From positions 54,565,676 through 54,629,675 of the forward strand of contig CM049311.1 in NCBI GenBank assembly GCA_026874595.1: 64,000 nt of DNA, written 5' to 3'. The notes under the pieces are model-generated. The model was not told where the DNA came from, searched no databases, and worked only from the letters and a program-made list of their open reading frames with translations. Of this stretch, positions 35,632 to 48,835 are shown in pieces (the stretch's first letter is position 1; each line of letters starts with the position of its first letter). This DNA comes from Sipunculus nudus (Eukaryota > Annelida > Sipuncula > Golfingiida > Sipunculidae). Made by a program: the position numbers and the translations under genes.

Positions 35632-36871
35632 CTGGTAAGAAAATTTATTTTCATTATTAATATGTGATAACATAACATATCAACTGATATGAGGAAAAGA
35701 GGAAAAACCTATAACATAAACTTGCAGAGCATTCAAACATATATCATGAAACTGTTGCTCCATTTTAAATGAGAGTTCTGCATGGTGACCTGCAGGCTGC
35801 TTTTTCTTTGCTCCAGCCTGTAATGTTAGCAAGCAGGCTTGTAAGGGGTTCATATCTAAAATGGGATCACATATCCCGTGGTCTTTTTTCTTGGTCTACC
35901 ATGATCTCATGTTCTGAATTGATTAAAGCATCTCATCCTCACATAACAAGTGATGTAAAGTTCTATAAATGGAGCATGTTTGGAATCTGGTCTACATTTA
36001 GAGACTTGAATATTAGACATGTTCTTCCTAATATTTATTTTCTCTGCACTAGATGTCTCTGCTTTTCCTTGTATGAACTGACAATGAATGTCAGAAGCCA
36101 TCTCTGTCTGGAACAGGCTTGTTAATTTCCCGGGAAATACTGGGAATTATAGGACTAATAGTCACACCTTTCCTCAGTTTAAGTGTATTTCATAGATTGT
36201 CTAAAAATTATTATTATTATTATGCAGGTAACTCCACCTGCCTGTTTTCTGAATTTATCTTTATCAGCAGTCTCATTCACACCTTATATGTGGAAATCAT
36301 GACAGAAGAAACCAATAGTTTAGTTATGTGGGTACCACCGAGGGTCTGAGACATGTACCTCTATATATAAGTGGCCAGTATCAGCTGAGGATGAACTGGT
36401 AATCATGCATACTCCCCCTAGCTTCAATTATGATTATCTAAATAAGTCAGTGAGATTACAGAACTTGACTTCAGCTATCATTATACTTTTAATAGCATGA
36501 TTTAATAGTAACAGTGGACAGTATCTGGAAGTATATATGATAAACGAAATAACCATATCCTTGGCATCAGTTACATTATCCATCACAAGAAAAAGAAATG
36601 ACTAATGAAGTCAAAATGAGATTTAGATGTAACAATTCTTAACTGAATGAATACAATCAAAACTGAGAGCGGGTAATTATAAGAATCTGAGTTTTTTTTT
36701 CCTCTGAACTCATACTTTTTAATTCAAACAGAACAAGACTAATGAAAACCAGAAGGTCAGATGTATCCCAAAATATACATGTCCTAATAGCTTTCTCTAT
36801 CAGTAATCATGTAGAAATTATTTTTTTGCTTTGCTTTCTTTTCAAAGAAGAATTGACATGCATGTTACAAA

Positions 36872-37317
36872 CTACGCTCCCAAGGCAGCGGAAATCTTGC
36901 GCTTCTAAAGAAGCTACTGATTTTCCCGCTGCCTGCTTTGACTGTTTATGATGCACTTAAACACCAGGTAGCCTGTCTGCCGAAAAAAAAAACTGCTGAT
37001 GTGACCAGCAGCCAACCAAATGCCAGTCAACAAACATTCAACAGGCATCAGCCTCCGCCCAGAAACCACGTGCGCGGCCATTCTCTCTGAGCCTGTGGCC
37101 AGTTCAAACAGTTGCCGGGGCGATGAGCTGTCACTCAAAACATGTATTCCTCGCTAGGCTGGTAAACCGTTTTGTCTTCCAGCACAGGGTCTCATCTGAT
37201 AGGACCAAATACAGTGCTCCCCTCTGGTGTAGAGATTCAGGACACAAGGTCATAACAAACAGCGCTTACGATATAGGTATAGTAGGACGTAGGTAAAGCG
37301 CTGTGCAAAGAGCGTAG
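36872..37317. mobile_element. CTACGCT-ended element, short copy (arm 1)
   Basis: 446 bp, with CTACGCTC...GAGCGTAG ends flanked by TTACAAA direct repeats (36865-36871, 37318-37324). It is an internally deleted relative of 782-2445. Confidence 0.8.
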
Positions 37318-37799
37318 TTACAAACTGACTATATTATATGCAGACAGCAAACATGTTTTTAAATTTATGATATTGATTGGGTTGAAACTGCTTTACCAGT
37401 GCTGATATAGCTTAAACTTTTTAGGCCAAAAAAAAAGTTTTGGTTCTCAGGCACTTTTTTCAGAAATCAGTGAGTGATGGCACTTTTTTTGTATGTTTTG
37501 ATAAAAATGTCATATGATCAGGGAAAAGCATAAATAACAGGTAAAAGCACTACATACCAATGGAAATCAAATCAAAATTGTATTTTTTATCTTCTTCAAG
37601 AGAAATTTCCGAGTGGCTCTATCTGAAAATTGGTAAGTTTCTATTGAAAATCAAAATAAAAATTTTGATGTGGGGGTTAAAATTATTGCACGCAGTGCCT
37701 AAGAACCATGTATCTTTTTTTGCCTTAACCTTTTCTTGTTAATTATGTACACAAATAATTTTTATTTATATGGAGATAATTTTTTTCATTTCGGTAACA

Positions 37800-39560
37800 T
37801 GAGTATTTCCCAGGTTGGGATTTCCTATTAATCTCAGAAGGGAGTATTTGACTATTTCCCTGGGTGGGAATTCCCTGGAATTACAGGTAATTGTGTAGTT
37901 AAGGGATTTTTTTAAAAGGTCTATATTACGATATTTAATGCAAATTATAAACAAAAGTCATATTCTATAATATATAGGAAATGTATAGTTTTAGAAAAAT
38001 AAGGGTTATATAATGAGAGGTGGTGTTGTTTGAGAGTCATTGTGGCTTAAAAGTAGACTTTATTGGCTCAAATTTTGATCTTCCGCTATGACTTTATGCA
38101 TGATGTTCATGACATCACCAGAAGAACAAGTTATACTATATTCGAGAAATTTATAAAATATATTGGTTATTAAACTATATATGCCTTATTCTTATACATT
38201 TCTTCTTATCATAGAACAACACAAATTTGGAAATAATGCGTGAACATTTGGTAATATAGGCCTTGCAAAAAAAAACCCAAACTACACAATTACCGATGTA
38301 CCAGTAATTGTGCATTTTAGCAGGTTTTTGTAAAAGGCTTATTTTACCATTTTTAACGCATATTTCCAAATTTTGTTTATTCTATAATAAGGAGAAAGGT
38401 TTATTTATATAAGAATAAGGCTTACAGTGTTTGATTACCAATATGTTTTAGATTTAACTAGAATACGGGTAGTCAACAAGTGACCACGTGTATCCGCCAA
38501 AATCAGAGTAGCACGGGTGAAGTGAGGCATGGATTGAGTGGCAAGGGGAAATAGAGTTACATGTGTTACATATTAGAATGGATGTCTGCCATGTAAACAT
38601 GATTTTAGATGTCAAACCACTGCAGAGATAGGAGTGATTTTAACCCAAGGCAGACAAACAGATGGATGCTGGGCAAAAATGGCTGCAGGTGACACCACCA
38701 AATTTTGTGTATGTTATAAAGCTATCCAAGGGCTACATTTGTGTAAAATTTTTTTTCCAGATTGGTCAAACAAATCCGGAGATATAAGCATGGATGTTTA
38801 CAGCGTGAACGTGAATGTAGGTGGCGCCACCTGTCATAAAATCAAGGAAGCTATGCGGGATGTATACCCATGCTGAATTTCAGGTGAATTAGTCAAACCA
38901 CTGCAGAGATATGAGTGATTTTAACCCAAGACAGATGAACAGATGGACACTGTGCAAACATGGTTGCAGGTGGCGCCACCATTTTTTGTGTATGTTATAA
39001 AGCATTCCAAGGGCTACATTTGTACCAAATTTTTTTCCTGATCGGTCAAACAGTTCCCAAGAAATGTGGGTTTATGTGTGGAAACAGACGCATAAACGGA
39101 CGCTGGGCAGAGAGGAAAGGTCAAGGCCAATTGGTTAGGCACCAATTCACATGTGACCTGATAATTAGTGTAAGTTTTGGAAAAATCTGTCCAGTAGTCT
39201 CAGAGGAGTTCTCCGGAAACGAAACGGTGGCGGCGGCGGCAGCGGAACCCGGTCAAAAACATAGTATCCGCAAAACTTCGTTTTTGCGGATACAATGAGC
39301 AAAAATGCTCAAATATAGCTTGTTTTCTTGCTGATGTCATCAACGTCATGCATAACAATATGGCGGATGAGACATTTTGTCTCTCAAACAACACCATATT
39401 TCATTAAATAACCCTTGTTTTTCTAAAATTATTCATCTTTTGTATACAGAATATTTCTTTTGTTTTTAATTTGTGTTAAAGATTGTAAGATAAGCCTCTA
39501 AAAATACCCCCGCTTAAATGCACAATTACCTAAGTACCAACCAGGAATTCCTGCCCTCGT
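37800..39560. mobile_element. Inverted-repeat element with CAATTACC/GGTAATTG motifs (arm 1)
   Basis: The left block (37866 onward, AGGTAATTGTGTAGTTAAGG, then AAATTATAAACAAAAGTCAT, then GTGGTGTTGTTTGAGAGTCA) is mirrored on the right (39345-39545: CTCTCAAACAACACCATA ... GCACAATTACCTAAGTACC). A nested inverted block lies at 38175-38400. It encloses ~278-bp-family tandem units and ends of R4 type. The mirrored copy in arm 2 is 46593-48353. Confidence 0.6.
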
Positions 39561-40984
39561 TATTCACAAACAACCTTGGTCTGGAAATGAAACATTATCA
39601 TGATGAGTAGTCCTGCAATCTGTCAGGGTTGGCAAGATTTAGGTGGGAAGGTTTTAACCATAGGTTATAACCTAGTTAAAACAGCCCCACCTAAAACAGG
39701 TTTTAGGCAGGTTTAAATTTGTTTAAATTTAGACTTAAAGATCTATAAAACTAACAAACCGGCTAGGGTGATGCAGTCACAAGGCTTTGCTTGGCTCCTG
39801 GAAGGTTTCAGGTATTAGGAATGCAAGATTTTCTGTTGGCTGGTTTCATGCAGTCTTCAAAGAGCCTGTATAGGTTTCTTGAGCATGAAACCAATATGTT
39901 TGTGTGGCACATGGTTTCATTGGCCAAGGTAATGTCATTATCAGGACCCTTTGGGTTCTGCTACCAGGAATGATGTAAATGAGCCTCCAGTATGCCTCTT
40001 GTAAGGCAGGGTATCAGAGGGGGGGGCCATGCTTAATTTTCAGGGTGATGGGCTCAAAACATAAGACCCAATGGTCACAAGTCCCACTGCTGTGTCCTAG
40101 AAGATGTTCATGTGAACTTTCTTACATGACTAGGATGATGCAATTAAAGCCCTTGCCCTGAAAACTGTTCTTGTGTCAAACTTTTTACTGAGTGATGCAG
40201 TATACTCAGACTACAGTATACAGGGCTATTCTTCAGTGAAAATCAGGGTTGGCAAACTTCCGGGAAGATAGGTATTTCTTCCCTACCCAGGGAAGAAAAG
40301 GAAGTTTCTGGGAAGAAAAGGAAGTTAGGGAAGGAACAGATTTTTAACCACAGGTTCCTAAAAACTATTTTTAATAATATATAACATAGTATTTTAGCAA
40401 GTATAACACAGAACCACAGAATAATATAAAACAGTTGTTGATTATGCTCATCCTGTTATTCATTATTTGCACACTCATATAGTGTAGACTAATTTTTCAT
40501 AGAACACTGTGAATTGATAAGTTCAAAACATGGCTTCTATGAAGCACCCTGTATGCAGACACAAGCTTGTTAGTATGCTCCACACTGAACCTGCTTCCAA
40601 GTTTCTACTGAACCATACCCATGGTTGAGACAACCAATTTTATGGATGTGGAGGATGAGCATAGTGTGTGGAGGTTCACTACTAACTCAGCAAACCCTGC
40701 TGGTAGAGTAGCGCTCGCATTCTTTTTACCCATATACAAGGTTACAGCAGGGAAAGACGTATCTGAGAAGTAGAAAGCACACTTTGTCTGAAAACTTTAT
40801 GGCAGCTGTGATGTACTCAGGGTTATGCTTTCCAACAAGTCTATAACTTGCTGCTTCTGTCTAATGATGAGTTTTTTTTATAAATTTTTATGCTTACTCA
40901 ACGGGCATAATCAGGAGCAATATTATGCCTATAATTTCACACTATCAGTTCATTTTTGCTTTATACAAAAGTTCCCCAGCACCT

Positions 40985-43263
40985 GATAAGGTGCTCATCG
41001 GCAATGATTTACGTATACCTGTCTAGCTGACTTTAGAGAATTTCTATAATGGTAACATAGAGAACTTTCAGTTGTTTTACTTATATCCTGTGAAAAGCGA
41101 ATGATTGCCAAAACCAGGCTACCACATACAACTTTCAAATAAAATTTGTTGGCAGGTGTTCACCGGCCAGGTGATAAAAATAGCTGAGATATACACTTAG
41201 TTTGATTATATTGAAATTTAAATTTATTAAAAATCATATATATTAAATGTTCATCGCAAAGCACTGAATGAGTACCTTGGATATTAATGTAATTTATTTA
41301 TTATGCAATTGACTTCCTATACACTATATTTCTTTCCCAATGAGCCAGTGCATTTATTTATTTATTTTTTAAATCGGATTTTTTTATCTTAATCGGATTA
41401 AAAAAATTAAATAAAAATTATGGCCATACTTAACAGAATGTAAATTATATTTATACTACTTTTAGACCAATGAAAGTGGTAAAGCACACATTTGAACATT
41501 GTGTATTATTATATTCGACAGAATAATCCACTAAAGGAAGTTTTTTTTTATTTTTATTATTTAATAATTTATATATTCTCTATTGAATATTCTCCTTCAA
41601 AAGAGTTTATAAATGCAGCCTACAGAAAGTTATTTTTATTTATTTGGAAAATTTTATTTATTTGCTTTATAGTTATGGACAGTTTATGGAAGCCCATATG
41701 CTGATATGTATGCACTCATTGTGCATTTCTGCACAGTCTAGTTGCACTTACCTAGCAACTTATCCATTTTTAAATTTTATTACTGGGAAATCCTTTGTAA
41801 ACTAATTTACGTGTATGCTTTCAACTTATGTAATTGAAAGTACGGGAATTCATTACAAAGAAAAATTCAGCCCTTTGTAAAAGTATTTAATAGGGGGACA
41901 CACTTTAATAATTTATATATTCTCTATTGAATATTCTCCTTCAAAAGAGTTTATAAATGCAGCCTACAGAAAGTTACTTTTATTTATTTGGAAAATGTTG
42001 GTTGTTTATTGGTTTTGCATTTTACAAATGAAAACAAAAACAATGCTATTAAATCAGACTTCAAGAGAGTGTAACATTCTTTTAAATTGAATTAAAAATA
42101 TTTGTAAAAAAGAAGAGAAAAATAGAGAAAAACTATTTTTTTTTTATAAAAGTTGATTTAAATCAGTTATTTTTTAAATCAAGTGATTTAAATCGCAAAT
42201 TAAATCAGCCATTTAAATCTACGTGATTTAAATCACACAATCCTGTTATTCTTAACTTTTGACGATGGTGAATGTCGATGAACGGTGTTAAAATAAAAAG
42301 GTGACAGGATGGATGTAACATCTAAATTCTACAAACTGGCATTGTAATTTAAAATTTCATCGTTTTGATAGGACTCAATGTGTTATGGATTTTTAAATAT
42401 TAAACTTTCAAAATATTTATTATAAAAGAAGTCTGCATGATTTAATTTATAATTTTGTTAATGATTACATTTAATTTAAATTCAACACCGTTCTTCTCCT
42501 TGAACACCGTTATATATTGAAAATGGGCATAAATTAAGAAAAAAAAATGACTTGGAAACATATTAAAAAATGCTTTTATCGCCAACTTTTTAATTGAACG
42601 AGATAGATTGCTATATTTTTCCTCTATTCATTGCATTATACTTTCTGTGCATTGGTTTTATTTGTATTTTGTTTCAGGATATAAACGGAACAAATTAAAA
42701 GTAAAAATACGCAATTTACAGGGTTAAAATATATATTTATAATAAAATACATCGTACAGGTGAACCTTTTCAAGGTTTCGCTGATCAGCGAAATATTAGT
42801 TGGTAGAAAGCTTTCATGCATAATAAGTAACACGTTAAAAATGTATTCGTATGTTTGTAAATACGTAAAACTTATAGAACATGTGTCTTTAAATCACATT
42901 TGTTCACATAAGAGTCGGAGGTTGCTATATGGAGGCTTATTTGCCTGATATTAATAATTAATGCTTGGATTGAATAGTCGCTGATCAGCGGTGCTGATCA
43001 GCGAAATAGTCACTTGCAGGTAGGTTGCGTTTCATGTTTAAAAATTTAACTCAAAAACATATTCATATTTGAAAATACGTAATACTGGTAGAAAAGGTGT
43101 CTTTTAATCATATTTGATCACACAAAAGCCGGAGGTTGCTTGATGGGTGCTACTTTTCCTGAAATTAATGCTTAAGTTGAAAGGTCGCTGATCAGCGCGC
43201 TGATCAGCGTTTTATACTGCAGACCGCTGATCAGCGCGCTGATCAGCGAATTATACCCTCCCC
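40985..43263. mobile_element. GCTGATCAGC-TIR element, copy 1 (5' end truncated at palindrome)
   Basis: The right end (42770-43263) carries repeated CGCTGATCAGCG palindromes spaced ~200-220 bp and terminates with TATACCCTCCCC. It is homologous to 60927-63560 in three direct blocks (41000-41220, 42240-42760, 42770 onward). The left TIR starts within ~10 bp of the palindrome junction, so its outer part is missing. No transposase seen. Confidence 0.75.
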
Positions 43264-43377
43264 ACAGCCCCTTCCCTCAACGGGGCAAGCAAGAGCGGCA
43301 AACTTGAACTCATCCGGCATCAAGACATTTGAAGTAAAAGAACGGTTTACCCCACTGATCTGTCATTGGTAACCGAC
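43264..43377 (+). promoter_or_regulatory. Candidate promoter / 5' UTR of the TPR-like first exon
   Basis: This is a short, relatively GC-rich stretch between the end of the GCTGATCAGC element (43263) and the start codon. It has an inverted CCAAT motif (ATTGG, 43365-43369) and no clear TATA box. Only about 114 bp separate the transposon end from the ATG, so promoter function may extend into the element. Confidence 0.35.
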
Positions 43378-43539
43378 ATGGCCTCGGCTGATCTGTTGAC
43401 AGCGTTATCTGGGGGAGCGTTCAGGTTCAGACAGGGTCAGTACGGGGAGTGCTGTCGTCTGCTCAGAAACGTCGACTGTCACAAGTCGGTGTACGCAGAA
43501 ATGGTCAGACAACATAATCTACTCATGTGCCGATTTCAG
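43378..43539 (+). CDS. TPR-like first coding exon, candidate FANCG exon 1 (opposite orientation)
   Basis: The start ATG is at 43378 (ACCGACATGG context), preceded by CATTGG about 16 bp upstream. It encodes MASADLLTALSGGAFRFRQG and continues with a TPR-like helix pair to HNLLMCRFQ. The end CAG|GCAAGT is a consensus GC-AG donor giving phase 0, which fits FANCG exon 2 at 35631. The exon sits in the palindrome spacer on the plus strand, whereas FANCG is on minus. Flipping the spacer would place it at 42775-42614 minus, correctly oriented. Its similarity to the human N-terminal region is weak by eye. An unrelated plus-strand gene is possible, but no partner exon was found. Confidence 0.6.
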
Positions 43540-45171
43540 GCAAGTAACTAAATCCAGGAATAAGATTATTCTCTTGAAAATAATAAGGCTTACAGACCCC
43601 TGTTTGTTTCGCCAGTCATTGTATCGCACCTTCTATTATTAATGTAAAACAACCAAAGTAGTTTCCTCTTTACTCGGTAGATGGCGCTTGGCAGGTTGAC
43701 ATAACTTAATATGTATAAAGAAACATAAATACATCACCCTCCCTTGATATCAAGTCTTCCTCAGCTTGCAGAGTTGGGTTTTATGTTGCCCAAAACCTGT
43801 TTTTGGCAGGGCAGAGCCTAAAACCTGCCTTTAACTGCCTTAAATAGGTTATAACCTGCTTAAAACTGCCTTTAACTGACTAAAAGTAAAACCTTACATA
43901 CCCTCACCTATGACTTGCAGTTTAACTATGTTTTATGGTTAAACAGCTGAAAGAAATTTCTCAACAAATTAAAAGTGAGGAACACTTTGTTTAAACTAAA
44001 TAAATTAAACCATGATTCAAAAAAAGGATCAAATGAATACAACACTGTTTCAGGTTTTCCTTAACACAGTTCTTGGATAGTTTTAGCTTTATCTCCCACC
44101 TCCATTACTACCAATTCATTAAAAAAATGCTCATACTGTTAGCTTATAACCAGATACTTTGTTTGAGTTTTTGGTCACAAGGGTTTAAATTTTGTTACAT
44201 ATGCGTAAGAAGTTTTCCAAAAATTAAAAGGTTCCATTTATACATGGTTAGCACGATCTTCCCAGAGGGAAGGGATGGGAAAAAATACTTTCTTCCCAGA
44301 AGAGAAAAAATACTTTCTTCCCACCATTTCTTCCAAGGGAAGAAATAGAGTTACAACATACCTGTAATTCACATTGTTCTAATGACATTTTGGCTTGTCA
44401 TATCAGTGCAAATCAGAGAGATCATGCAAACAAACTATTTGGATGTGACTGGTGTGTAATTTTATGATGGGGTTGGATGGTGCTGTCTTCAGCTGAGTAA
44501 TTAAGATTAAATCAACTTGGGTACATTCAGTCCATTGGTCTTGTTGTTGCTGAAAGCTTGTCTTCAGCTGAGTGATTAGGAATAACTCAACATGACACAT
44601 TGAGAGACTGTGCCCAACAGTCTAGTTTCACTCTCAAATGAGTGCGCCTTTCGGGGGTTCCTTGAAGTTGTGACCCAGCAATGGGGATGACAAACACCCA
44701 GAACCCGCAGGAGTGTTACACCAGGATAAACTGGTATAAGCCACTGTCACAGTCTGAAAATGGAATGGAACTCTGCAGATGTCCATAGTAATAGTTAAAC
44801 GGACCCAATCACCCATAAAGCATGTTGAATTGACACAAAAAATAACTTCTTCGCATTAAAATAAGTAAAAATATTGCTCTGATACTGTTTGCTTACTCCT
44901 GTAAATAAGTGTTAAAATCAGTGGATCGGGTGCTATCACAAGTGTCAACATAAACACAGCTTGTGCAAAATCTGGATGACAATGTGTCAATCAGGAGATG
45001 CCCTGACTGACTTGGCCCAAAAAAATGTAATAAATGTTCGGCTGTCTGAAACACACCATGTTGTGGCTAACAATCAGACCTCTGGTCACGCAGCCATGTA
45101 ATGGCAACCATTCAGAACAATAACAAGCTGTAAAACAATCATTTACAAGGTACTGTGTGCTGGGATGGTTT
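43540..45171. other. Probable first intron of the TPR-like gene
   Basis: AT-rich, begins with GCAAGT and contains TTCCC/GGGAAG-rich stretches at 44255-44345 related to 40255-40330. No exon was found before arm 2 begins. Confidence 0.45.
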
Positions 45172-46592
45172 TGCTGGGGAACTTTTGTATAAAGCAAAAA
45201 TGAACTGATAGTGTGAAATTATAGGCATAATATTGCTCCTGATTATGCCCGTTGAGTAAGCATAAAAATTTATAAAAAAAACTCATCATTAGACAGAAGC
45301 AGCAAGTTATAGACTTGTTGGAAAGCATAACCCTGAGTACATCACAGCTGCCATAAAGTTTTCAGACAAAGTGTGCTTTCTACTTCTCAGATACGTCTTT
45401 CCCTGCTGTAACCTTGTATATGGGTAAAAAGAATGCGAGCGCTACTCTACCAGCAGGGTTTGCTGAGTTAGTAGTGAACCTCCACACACTATGCTCATCC
45501 TCCACATCCATAAAATTGGTTGTCTCAACCATGGGTATGGTTCAGTAGAAACTTGGAAGCAGGTTCAGTGTGGAGCATACTAACAAGCTTGTGTCTGCAT
45601 ACAGGGTGCTTCATAGAAGCCATGTTTTGAACTTATCAATTCACAGTGTTCTATGAAAAATTAGTCTACACTATATGAGTGTGCAAATAATGAATAACAG
45701 GATGAGCATAATCAACAACTGTTTTATATTATTCTGTGGTTCTGTGTTATACTTGCTAAAATACTATGTTATATATTATTAAAAATAGTTTTTAGGAACC
45801 TGTGGTTAAAAATCTGTTCCTTCCCTAACTTCCTTTTCTTCCCAGAAACTTCCTTTTCTTCCCTGGGTAGGGAAGAAATACCTATCTTCCCGGAAGTTTG
45901 CCAACCCTGATTTTCACTGAAGAATAGCCCTGTATACTGTAGTCTGAGTATACTGCATCACTCAGTAAAAAGTTTGACACAAGAACAGTTTTCAGGGCAA
46001 GGGCTTTAATTGCATCATCCTAGTCATGTAAGAAAGTTCACATGAACATCTTCTAGGACACAGCAGTGGGACTTGTGACCATTGGGTCTTATGTTTTGAG
46101 CCCATCACCCTGAAAATTAAGCATGGCCCCCCCCTCTGATACCCTGCCTTACAAGAGGCATACTGGAGGCTCATTTACATCATTCCTGGTAGCAGAACCC
46201 AAAGGGTCCTGATAATGACATTACCTTGGCCAATGAAACCATGTGCCACACAAACATATTGGTTTCATGCTCAAGAAACCTATACAGGCTCTTTGAAGAC
46301 TGCATGAAACCAGCCAACAGAAAATCTTGCATTCCTAATACCTGAAACCTTCCAGGAGCCAAGCAAAGCCTTGTGACTGCATCACCCTAGCCGGTTTGTT
46401 AGTTTTATAGATCTTTAAGTCTAAATTTAAACAAATTTAAACCTGCCTAAAACCTGTTTTAGGTGGGGCTGTTTTAACTAGGTTATAACCTATGGTTAAA
46501 ACCTTCCCACCTAAATCTTGCCAACCCTGACAGATTGCAGGACTACTCATCATGATAATGTTTCATTTCCAGACCAAGGTTGTTTGTGAATA

Positions 46593-48353
46593 ACGAGGGC
46601 AGGAATTCCTGGTTGGTACTTAGGTAATTGTGCATTTAAGCGGGGGTATTTTTAGAGGCTTATCTTACAATCTTTAACACAAATTAAAAACAAAAGAAAT
46701 ATTCTGTATACAAAAGATGAATAATTTTAGAAAAACAAGGGTTATTTAATGAAATATGGTGTTGTTTGAGAGACAAAATGTCTCATCCGCCATATTGTTA
46801 TGCATGACGTTGATGACATCAGCAAGAAAACAAGCTATATTTGAGCATTTTTGCTCATTGTATCCGCAAAAACGAAGTTTTGCGGATACTATGTTTTTGA
46901 CCGGGTTCCGCTGCCGCCGCCGCCACCGTTTCGTTTCCGGAGAACTCCTCTGAGACTACTGGACAGATTTTTCCAAAACTTACACTAATTATCAGGTCAC
47001 ATGTGAATTGGTGCCTAACCAATTGGCCTTGACCTTTCCTCTCTGCCCAGCGTCCGTTTATGCGTCTGTTTCCACACATAAACCCACATTTCTTGGGAAC
47101 TGTTTGACCGATCAGGAAAAAAATTTGGTACAAATGTAGCCCTTGGAATGCTTTATAACATACACAAAAAATGGTGGCGCCACCTGCAACCATGTTTGCA
47201 CAGTGTCCATCTGTTCATCTGTCTTGGGTTAAAATCACTCATATCTCTGCAGTGGTTTGACTAATTCACCTGAAATTCAGCATGGGTATACATCCCGCAT
47301 AGCTTCCTTGATTTTATGACAGGTGGCGCCACCTACATTCACGTTCACGCTGTAAACATCCATGCTTATATCTCCGGATTTGTTTGACCAATCTGGAAAA
47401 AAAATTTTGCACAAATGTAGCCCTTGGATAGCTTTATAACATACACAAAATTTGGTGGTGTCACCTGCAGCCATTTTTGCCCAGCATCCATCTGTTTGTC
47501 TGCCTTGGGTTAAAATCACTCCTATCTCTGCAGTGGTTTGACATCTAAAATCATGTTTACATGGCAGACATCCATTCTAATATGTAACACATGTAACTCT
47601 ATTTCCCCTTGCCACTCAATCCATGCCTCACTTCACCCGTGCTACTCTGATTTTGGCGGATACACGTGGTCACTTGTTGACTACCCGTATTCTAGTTAAA
47701 TCTAAAACATATTGGTAATCAAACACTGTAAGCCTTATTCTTATATAAATAAACCTTTCTCCTTATTATAGAATAAACAAAATTTGGAAATATGCGTTAA
47801 AAATGGTAAAATAAGCCTTTTACAAAAACCTGCTAAAATGCACAATTACTGGTACATCGGTAATTGTGTAGTTTGGGTTTTTTTTTGCAAGGCCTATATT
47901 ACCAAATGTTCACGCATTATTTCCAAATTTGTGTTGTTCTATGATAAGAAGAAATGTATAAGAATAAGGCATATATAGTTTAATAACCAATATATTTTAT
48001 AAATTTCTCGAATATAGTATAACTTGTTCTTCTGGTGATGTCATGAACATCATGCATAAAGTCATAGCGGAAGATCAAAATTTGAGCCAATAAAGTCTAC
48101 TTTTAAGCCACAATGACTCTCAAACAACACCACCTCTCATTATATAACCCTTATTTTTCTAAAACTATACATTTCCTATATATTATAGAATATGACTTTT
48201 GTTTATAATTTGCATTAAATATCGTAATATAGACCTTTTAAAAAAATCCCTTAACTACACAATTACCTGTAATTCCAGGGAATTCCCACCCAGGGAAATA
48301 GTCAAATACTCCCTTCTGAGATTAATAGGAAATCCCAACCTGGGAAATACTCA
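46593..48353. mobile_element. Inverted-repeat element with CAATTACC/GGTAATTG motifs (arm 2)
   Basis: Exact mirror of 37800-39560. See that entry. Confidence 0.6.
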
Positions 48354-48835
48354 TGTTACCGAAATGAAAAAAATTATCTCCATATAAATAAAAATTATTT
48401 GTGTACATAATTAACAAGAAAAGGTTAAGGCAAAAAAAGATACATGGTTCTTAGGCACTGCGTGCAATAATTTTAACCCCCACATCAAAATTTTTATTTT
48501 GATTTTCAATAGAAACTTACCAATTTTCAGATAGAGCCACTCGGAAATTTCTCTTGAAGAAGATAAAAAATACAATTTTGATTTGATTTCCATTGGTATG
48601 TAGTGCTTTTACCTGTTATTTATGCTTTTCCCTGATCATATGACATTTTTATCAAAACATACAAAAAAAGTGCCATCACTCACTGATTTCTGAAAAAAGT
48701 GCCTGAGAACCAAAACTTTTTTTTTGGCCTAAAAAGTTTAAGCTATATCAGCACTGGTAAAGCAGTTTCAACCCAATCAATATCATAAATTTAAAAACAT
48801 GTTTGCTGTCTGCATATAATATAGTCAGTTTGTAA

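Larger units (their letters stand above)
36374..40981 (+). repeat. Large inverted repeat, arm 1 (4608 bp)
   Basis: The reverse complement of 45172-49779; position x pairs with 86153-x. The outer boundary is GCCAGTATCAGCTGAGG and the inner one ...GTTCCCCAGCA. All stretches I compared, including both ends, are identical. The arm contains a CTACGCT element, a TIR repeat with GTAATTGTG ends and ~278-bp-family units. Confidence 0.95.

Noticed and set aside
35769-36125. 118-residue plus-strand open frame next to exon 2
   Set aside because: No recognisable domain, weak context, and it lies in the presumed first intron of the opposite-strand gene.
39791-40161. Two open frames repeated on the opposite strand at 45992-46362
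   Set aside because: The duplication is explained by the palindrome arms. No domain or splice evidence for coding.
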